Position numbers and translations under genes: made by a program
Part shown: positions 56,903-64,000 of the stretch, piece after piece
Layout: each line of letters opens with the position of its first letter
Position numbering within the stretch: the stretch's first letter is position 1
Source: Rhynochetos jubatus
Lineage: Eukaryota > Chordata > Aves > Eurypygiformes > Rhynochetidae
Length of the DNA stretch: 64,000 bases
NCBI GenBank assembly: GCA_027574665.1
Contig: CM050666.1
Location: 2,232,001-2,296,000 of the forward strand
Direction of reading: 5' to 3'
The notes under the pieces: model-generated
Seen by the model: only the letters and a program-made list of their open reading frames with translations
Database searches by the model: none
What the model was told of the DNA's origin: nothing

Positions 56903-57483
56903 ATCATAGAATCATAGAGTGGCTTGGGTTGGAAGGGACCTTAAAGATCATCTAGTTTCAACCACCCTGCCATGGGCAGGGACACCTTCCACTAGACCAG
57001 GTTGTTCAAAGCCCCATCCAGCCTGGCCTTGAACACTTCCAGGGATGGGGCATCCACAGCTTCTCTGGGCAACCTGTTCCAGTGCCCCACCACTCTCTCT
57101 GGGAAGAATTTTTTCCTCATATTCTATCTAAATCTCCCCTCTTTCAAGTTAACCCATTACCCCTTGTCCTGTCACTACAGGCTCTTGCAAAAAGTCCCCC
57201 TCTGACATTCTTGCAGGCCCCCTTCAGGTACTGGAAGGTGCTATAAGGTCTCCCCAGAGCCTTCTCTTCTCCAGGCTGAACAAGTCCTATTCTCTCAGCC
57301 TTTCTTCATGGGAGAGGTGCTCCAGCCCTCAGTTCATCTTTGTGGCCTCTTCTGGACTCACTCCAACAGGCTGATATTCTTCTGATGTCGGGGGCTTGAG
57401 AGCTGGACGCAGTACTCCAGGTGGGGTCTCACGAGAGCAGAGTAGAGGAGGAGAATCCCCTCCCTCAACCTGCTGGCCACACT
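56903..57483 (-). mobile_element. CR1 LINE 3' fragment
   Basis: Minus-strand CR1. The tail is at 56903-56919 (ATCATAGAATCATAGAG on the plus strand), with the 3' UTR signature GGTTGGAAGGGACCTTAAAG and the complement of ORF2 terminal blocks (TTCTCTGGGCAACCTGTTCC; CCCCTTGTCCTGTCACTACA; TCTCTCAGCCTTTCTTCATG). It is 5'-truncated near 57483 at the REVILP-equivalent block (TCCCTCAACCTGCTGGCCAC). It resembles the young CR1 at 13548 and the piece at 30383 more than the outer CR1 copy. Confidence 0.94.
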
Positions 57484-60400
57484 AAATATCCTCAACAACG
57501 CTCTAACAAGGCTTTCAGCTTTTTTTTCAGGTTTTGCATTTCCTGCTCTAAATCTGTAGCCCTACATTGTTGGATGACTGCCAGTCTTTTCAAGCTCTGT
57601 TGCTGGTTCTTCTATCATTATTTCTAGAAATCTACAGAGCTTCACCTGCTCATCAGTCATTCACTCTCCTGTGGCTTGTTATCCCTTAACATGCTGTAGC
57701 AGTCTTAGCATAACGTTAGCTTTTTCAGAAGAAAAGTACAAGAATATATAGAATATAACACTCCTACAAACGACATGAAAGAAAGGGAAGTAGTCACAAG
57801 GGTTCATGAACAGACTCAAAGGGCAGAGACAAAATTTGAGGGCTTCATCTGAGTAGTGAAGGCTTCAGTGGAGACATCTAAATCTGTGCTGAAAAAACAC
57901 GTCAGTGTAGCTTGGGAACCAGTCACTTCATCCCAATGTCAGCACCTGTACAACTGGATGAGTTGTTCTATGTAGGTACTGATCCCTCTCTGCTCATTTT
58001 AAAATGAGTCCAGGGTGAGCTGTGCATAGTCAATCATCCTCACTGATGTCATCTGGCATTTGATTAGCTTAATGATACTGAGAGTTCTACAAGAAATGTA
58101 TAGTATTATGGCAGCTTGCCCATGCTTCTGTCCTAGGACTCAGTATATATGTATTTCTTAAGAGAGAAATATATGTCTTTCTCAGAGACAAGAGAAAAGC
58201 CTAACCAGTGTCCTTTAGATTCTGCTGTTAGGAAGGGGTATCTCCTTCTTCTTTCTCCAAAAACTTGTCACAAAAAATCTGTTGGTAGAGTCTTGCCTGA
58301 AGTACATGTGATGTGTAACCTAGTCTATGTAGGAATGTTTATCTCAAGCAACCAGACGAAACACAGTTCAGACCAGCCAGATAATACTAATGACAATACA
58401 AGTGAGAACTAAGACCAACTGTTTACAGGCCAACCAGCTATTTTTCATCAGCATTTTCAAATTTGTTGGAGTTAAAATATTCCCTGCAGATGGTTCCAGT
58501 TAGAGGAAACACCAGTGGGACTCACACTAGTTTCAAAGCCTGTTCTTGTTTCTCTTCTGCTTGTCATTAGGCTGCTGGAATACCAAGGCATTCAAACTCC
58601 TTTTCTGCAGGCTGATGGGAAAATGGGTGCCTGGAAGTCATGGGAGAGCAGCCTCCCAGGCTCATCCAGGGTGCTGCAGTGGGCAGGAACACCAAGGATT
58701 TCTGGCTCCACTGGTCCCTGTTAGCCTGCTGCCCAGCCCACTGTAGAATGGTTCTTACCATTATGTCTTGGAGAAAATTTTGGTTTCTGTTAGGTTTTTA
58801 ATTTGTTTACTTTTTTTGTGTTCTGAAACACAGCAAACCCAGAATTTGAAGCAGCTACACAGAATGGAATTCCCCAAAACAAAATAAACCTTCCAGTATA
58901 TTTTTGTTGGAGTGGCTGTATCCATGCTGGAGCTATTCTCTCACCTGTGTTAGATGACCTCTGCAGTTTCCCACACCACAGCTGGCATTGTCATGCTACA
59001 GTCCCTCCAAGCACAGGGCAAACACAGTCAGAGACAGCAGGATCTCAGCTGCTCACTATAGGGTTTGCCAAAGTAACTACTAATAACCAGACACTTTCTC
59101 TTGTACCAAAGAGCCTGGGAACCAGACCCCCAGATGATTCTGAGCTGAAGAAATATTTCCTTTGGCACTAGTCTTTTTTATCCCTAGGAGTCTCTGCTAG
59201 GTGGGACCAGACCTCTCAGATGGTCCTCATGACACCCACAGTGGTTTGGTGAGTGCTCCTTTCCCGTTTTCATGTTGAAAAGACCTTCTCTAGGGTTGCT
59301 GAAGGGAAAAGTCATTTGTTTTAAAAGCCTGTGAGCTAAAACCAGGAATAAAATTATTTTTCTTTAGTATGTTTTGAAGATCCTGAGGCAGGGAAAGGAT
59401 CTGGCCTCCTGCTGCTGCCTCTTGAAATTGCTCAGCTGCGCTACTGGTGAGGAAAGGCTGGAGTCGCTGCTTCACTTTCTTCTTTGTGATCAGAGTATCT
59501 TTTAAAACTTACAGCAAATGATGCTGCCAGGAAATATTCTTATGTTCAGCATCAGGACACTGCTGTTCGGTACCAGAGAACAGAGCTCCCTGTTATTGGT
59601 CTGGGGGAATAGCTGATTTTTCAGTTTGACAGCAAAATTGAAGAACCAAGTGGAAAAAAAGGCTTTGTTTGGATCATACTGGAATATTATTTTTCTTGCT
59701 AAGCCAAAAAATGTTGTTCCATTCAGCATGAAATCTTTCATACAATCACAAATGAAATGTTTTATTTTGTGCACTTGTCAGTAAAGCAAAGAAAGTAAAA
59801 GGAGAGATTCACAAACCTTGTATCAGGCCCAGGGACTGCAGCCCTTGCTGCTGGGAGATCCTGTTCTTCCTTTGAAATGGCTTACCTCCCAGGAGGACAA
59901 ACCTGTCATTCACCATTGCACTTGAAATCCAGTAATGTTCACTACCCTGTTCTGAAGTACTGAGTGTAAATGATGAATGTTTGTATATTAAGAAAATGGC
60001 CTCATTCCTCACTGGTTGCTGGTTTTAAATGCCTTGAGGACATCATTCCAGCTATTGGGATAAACTGGCACATTAGTGAAGCTCTTTTACAACAGCAATG
60101 TGTATGTACTTTAGGATTTTAATTTAAGCACATATTTTTCCGATTTCTTTATCTAACCATAATAAGCAGAGAAGTATAATCTTACTTAGTGAACCTCTGA
60201 ACTTCTGTAAATGCAAACTGACCTAAATTATTGGGAAAGAAGATATTATCCTGACTTCCAATATGAACCTTATTCTTAGATGGGGATTTTAAGGGCAAGA
60301 AAAAGGTGAGAAAAGTGTCCTTTTTTAATCCTAACTATCTAAGCCATAAATTCATATTCAAGCTAGTTGAACAAACCCGAGGGTAAAGTTTTTTTAAAGA

Positions 60401-63400
60401 TAATTAGATAGCTAAAGTATGCTAATATTGCCCCAGTTTCCCCAAAAGAAATAATCAATAAGGGACAATAACAACTAGGAATACCAGCGAAGTGATACTG
60501 TAATACAATCGAAAGAGAACAAAAAAATGAGAAGCCTTTAGAAGTACCCCAACAAATGTCAGTGTACATCTCTGTACCCCTAAGAGGGAAAAACCTGAAC
60601 TATCTCTTTGCACCACCAAGTGTGATATGTTATTCTCTGTACCATAGGAAATGAGTAACTACGGATGTAGCTACTATCTCCTGTTCCTAATTCACAATTT
60701 GAGAGTAATAGAGATGTCCTTAAAAAAAGAACAAAAATACCTCAAAAGAGCAGCAGCACAGTCTCAGTGGGATGAGACAGACCAGTGCAGAGAAGTCCTG
60801 GAATGCTAAACAAGAGAAAGTTATCTTTCTACACATAGGCAGATGGATAGCATATTTGTGACCGCTGGAATACTGCATGCATCAGGCAATAGTAGAGCAT
60901 AACTTTGACATCGTCCTTGAGGATTTTGTGTGTTTGCCTGACCCATCATCATAAACAGCAGCAGCAAATCCTCCTTGGATTTGATGACCTTGCACAGTGG
61001 ATGGCCGTTGTCTGCCAGCTGTTCCAGGAATACAGCTCCAAGGGGGGAAGGGACAAGTTGGAAGTTGGCCTCTGCTAGTCCTGGTCATAGACTTAGAGAC
61101 TGACACAGGCTGAAACAATTCTCTAGAGGTCTCTGGTTCACCCTCTGCTGAAGACAGAACAGACTTTAATAAAGATGCTTGTGGACTTGTCTAGTGACTC
61201 TTGACTAGGAAAAGATCTCCTGCAGGAATTCCTTTGTGGCTTCTGTCAATTCCTGGTCTCTATTCAGAAGAGCTAAGAAGTTGGAGGAGCTGCTGTGAGC
61301 AGTCATCCAGCAGAAAATCTAATGAGTCTGCAAAGGTGGACAGCATGGCATGGCTTATAGCAGAGAGCAGGACTGCTGTGGAAGAAGATTGGAGGACTCT
61401 GCTTTTCCCACCTCAGTCCAGAGCAGCAGTTATTCAAGAAGAGGTTGTTGCTGGAGCCCAGTGTCGTCTTCCATGTAAGCAACACATCAACACTGTGTAG
61501 TGTGGGCAGGAAACCTGTTTGCTAAATGGTTTTTGATGGAGTCTGCCCTGTGCAGAGATGATAAGGCAGTGCAAATTGTGCACAGAAAAAAATAGATCTG
61601 TTATTGAGGAGTTCACAGAACCAGATTTCCCGTGGGTCTGGGTGGAGACATAAATACAAGCCAGTTCAGTAATTCAGTAGGGACCCATCACAGACACGGG
61701 CTGTTACATCAGCCATATTCCCTGTCTACTGGTGGGTCAGTCCTTTGAGCTAAGCACAAGTGAAAACGTAGATATAAACAGGTCTGTGTTACCTTGTAGT
61801 GAGGTTATCAAGGACCTTTTTCACCTGCTGGTGAAAATAATTCTCCATATTTAGCTGCTCTTTAGGGATAGAGTTTGGACACAGAAGCATAGAGAGAAAG
61901 CTTTTGCTTCTCTGGGCTGCAGCAAAATGTTAGTTGGTCACAGTATCAATGGAAGATGCTTCTCTTCTTGGAAAACTACCCTGTGAGTGAGAATACACTG
62001 TGAAAGGATCAAAAAGCCTCCATCAGTAAGGCAAAGAGCTTTTTCTCTCTCTACCAGCCATGATGGAATCTCAGAATCCAGTGATCTGCACAGACTGCCT
62101 AGAAATTTCAGACTAATACACAAACCATAAAGATAAGCCAACATATGGACCTTACATTCTGCCACGGTTTAGCAGATCTAAATTGGATCATCCATTTTTG
62201 CAATATTAACATATCAGGGCTGCTGTTAATCCCTCGGGAAGTCCTGTATGTTGCAGATTAAAGCACTTTTCACAATCTGCATGATACGGTTGGCTAAACA
62301 ATATTAAGAAACTAAGTCTCCAAACACTTAACTGCTAATTTAATACAATTTCACAAAGTCTGATGATTTCTGTGGGTGCTAGAGATGCATGAAGATGCAC
62401 AAGTAAATTCATCAAGATAATCTACCCAAAAGAATCTAAATGTTCCAGGGGATGCCTTACTTTAGTTTAAAATACTGCTTCTTTACTGCAGCTAGAAGTG
62501 CATTATTGAGATTTATTCTAACAAGAAGAAAAAAATCTTTGAAGTATTGGTCTCTTTCACAAAGAGTACATACACTGCTCACAACAGACTGCATTTCCAG
62601 GCTGCTTTTGGATTCTAACCAATGACTACATTCAGTTTCTTGGATCTACATACTTAGCACAAGCAATTCCTTATTTAAAAACTGATGTCTGGATCCAGAT
62701 TCTCCCAAATTCAGATATGTGGATATGAATTCTGTGGATTCAGATTCCTATCAGTTCATTGTCAGACTACAGAAAAATGTCAGAACAGACTCCAGTGTAT
62801 GACAGAACAGAAAAGTCATTGGACAGTGTTAATATGCAAGGCTTGATGAAAGCTAGTTTATACCTGTAAGCACTCGATCCATTTCTACAGTGCAGAAAAC
62901 TACCACAAAATCTAGTCATTTTTGTAAGCTCATGAAAAGATCTGGTTACCATGAGTTGTTTAAATTGGTTCTAGATAATCAGTATAAAGAGGAAAAAACC
63001 TTAACAGAAAAATGCAGATTTTGAACTGCTAATTGCAGTGGTTTAGGCCTATAAACACTCTTCAGTATAGGGATGTGATTAGTTTTTCTAAATGAAAATA
63101 AAAAAAAATATCGCAAAAGAAATTGAGCAAAAATATATTTAAAATTACACAGGGAGGAGATCAAGAAGCTGGGCACTGAGGAGAATCCAATACTCTCAGA
63201 ATTTAATTTTAATTACTATAGATTTGTAGCACTAACGAGTCATCTCACCTCCATCTCATAATTTATATTTGCTACAGATAATTACACTATGATAATTGTA
63301 AAGATTGTTCATATTGTTAACTCATGTGGGTCTTTGCAGGGAAAACAGTAGGACAGGAAGCTAATATCCTGGCCATACTGCTTTAAATATGTAGGGAAAT

Positions 63401-63699
63401 AAACCAGTAGAGAATGCAGTTTAATATCACAGATATTCCACAGCCTTGTGTTTGATCGCCCTTAGTATTTTACATGGTATTATCTTATAAATCATTATAG
63501 TTATCTTTCTCAAGTAGACATGGCACTAATAAACAAATGGATGCAATACCCTTGGCTAATCATTGCATTGCCTTGAGCAAAGTAGAAGAGCAAGATTCCC
63601 AGGGTGGGGCTTCTTCTTGGTGACAGCCACTGAAGAATGCTTCAGGAGAAGAATCCAGTGAGAAGTGGATTAAAAATAGGGATTTTCCCCTGTTCATAA
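57484..63699. other. No gene recognised
   Basis: About 6 kb of unique, AT-rich sequence. Frames reach about 99 codons without motifs. A short exon-like stretch near 60893-61076 was considered and not accepted. Confidence 0.5.
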
Positions 63700-64000
63700 T
63701 CAAAAAAAGGAAATTCTGCTAAGAAATAGTAAGAAACGAATGGAGAACAGTACAGAGAACAACCTTGTGCTACTATGTAAATCCATGGTGTATGCACTTC
63801 TTGAATCTTGTCTGCAATCCTGATTTCCCTATCTCAGAAAGACTTACAAAACTGACAAGAAAATACAGAAGAGGGCAACAGAGATAATGAAAGGTATGAA
63901 ATGACAGATGTGTAAGAAAGAATTAAACAGACCACAAATCTCCAACTTGGAAGAGAGGTGACAATAGTTTGTCATTTCTTCCAAGAGGAATCCTCCAACT
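63700..64000 (+). mobile_element. Ancient CR1-like LINE fragment, continues past window end
   Basis: The plus-strand reading LVLLCKSMVYALLESCLQS near 63760-63815 matches the CR1 block [19 protein letters not shown]. It is followed by FPYLRKTYK and IQKRATEIMKGMK near 63825-63900 (FWAPHYKKDIEVLERVQRRA and TKMIKGLEH equivalents). A shifted PQISNLEER ([10 protein letters not shown] equivalent) lies near 63930-63955. The order and spacing are right for the ORF2 C-terminal region. Confidence 0.65.

Noticed and set aside
60893-61076. Exon-like 61-codon plus-strand stretch without ATG (contains GFDDLAQWMAVVCQLFQEYS)
   Set aside because: Codon use looks protein-like, but there is no start, no clear splice acceptor or donor, and no recognised family, so it is not called.
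61085-61140. Weak resemblance to the 3' end of an old minus-strand CR1 (CTCTAGAGGTCTCTGGTTCA and on)
   Set aside because: Only about 50 bases match loosely and the downstream ORF2 text is absent; not supportable.
1-64000. Search for CRISPR arrays, tRNA/rRNA genes, prokaryotic operons or a complete provirus
   Set aside because: No regularly spaced repeats, tRNA-like cloverleaf, Shine-Dalgarno-organised genes or gag-pol-env reading frames were recognised. The window is vertebrate repeat-rich intergenic DNA.

Overview
This looks like a stretch of gene-poor, interspersed-repeat DNA from a vertebrate nuclear genome, most probably a bird. The evidence is several CR1 LINE fragments (reverse-transcriptase, endonuclease and esterase remnants, with the ATTCTATGA-type or CACAGATT-type 3' tails of the family) together with LTRs of avian endogenous-retrovirus type. 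I find no host protein-coding gene, exon set, tRNA, rRNA, CRISPR array or bacterial-style operon. Apart from repeat-derived frames, the open frames have the lengths expected by chance.

Layout. 1-3945: a minus-strand CR1 cluster. One long CR1 (ORF1 esterase remnant, endonuclease, linker, RT) appears to be interrupted by a second, 5'-truncated CR1 inserted in the same orientation in the linker. 3946-7785: unique AT-rich DNA with a perfect 15-bp hairpin, a 26-bp tandem duplication and an A/C-only tract. 7786-8779: a solitary LTR bounded by the 5-bp direct repeat GTATG. 9180-10150: an eroded ancient CR1-like fragment. 13007-13075: a (CATT)n microsatellite. 13548-15227: the best-preserved CR1 (plus strand), with an almost complete RT broken by frameshifts. 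15405-19260: a long A/C tract and more ancient CR1-like pieces. 21706-22748: an LTR-like block whose polyadenylation signal abuts a CR1 3' fragment. 26486-26585: a G-rich minisatellite with five GGATCC units. 30383-30694: a short CR1 3' end. 34110-34910 and 37650-37880: ancient CR1-like pieces. 38925-39655: a second LTR containing a (TG)18 repeat and sharing its terminal module with the first LTR. 42520-43530: a CR1 with a changed catalytic motif. 55000-56260: an ancient CR1-like linker plus RT. 56903-57483: a CR1 3' end. 63700-64000: an ancient RT piece running off the window.

Nothing here works together as a pathway. The window records repeated waves of CR1 retrotransposition: old fragments reduced to isolated motifs, younger ones still readable. 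There are at least two LTR insertions, and several short perfect hairpins that look like local template-switch mutations. No element looks capable of autonomous movement. No novel functional system is convincingly visible. The most informative observations are the nested CR1 with an ORF1 esterase remnant, the solitary LTR with an intact target-site duplication, the shared LTR 3' module, and the perfect hairpins. Family names rest on recognition of translated motifs and remembered repeat consensus sequences, not on a database search.
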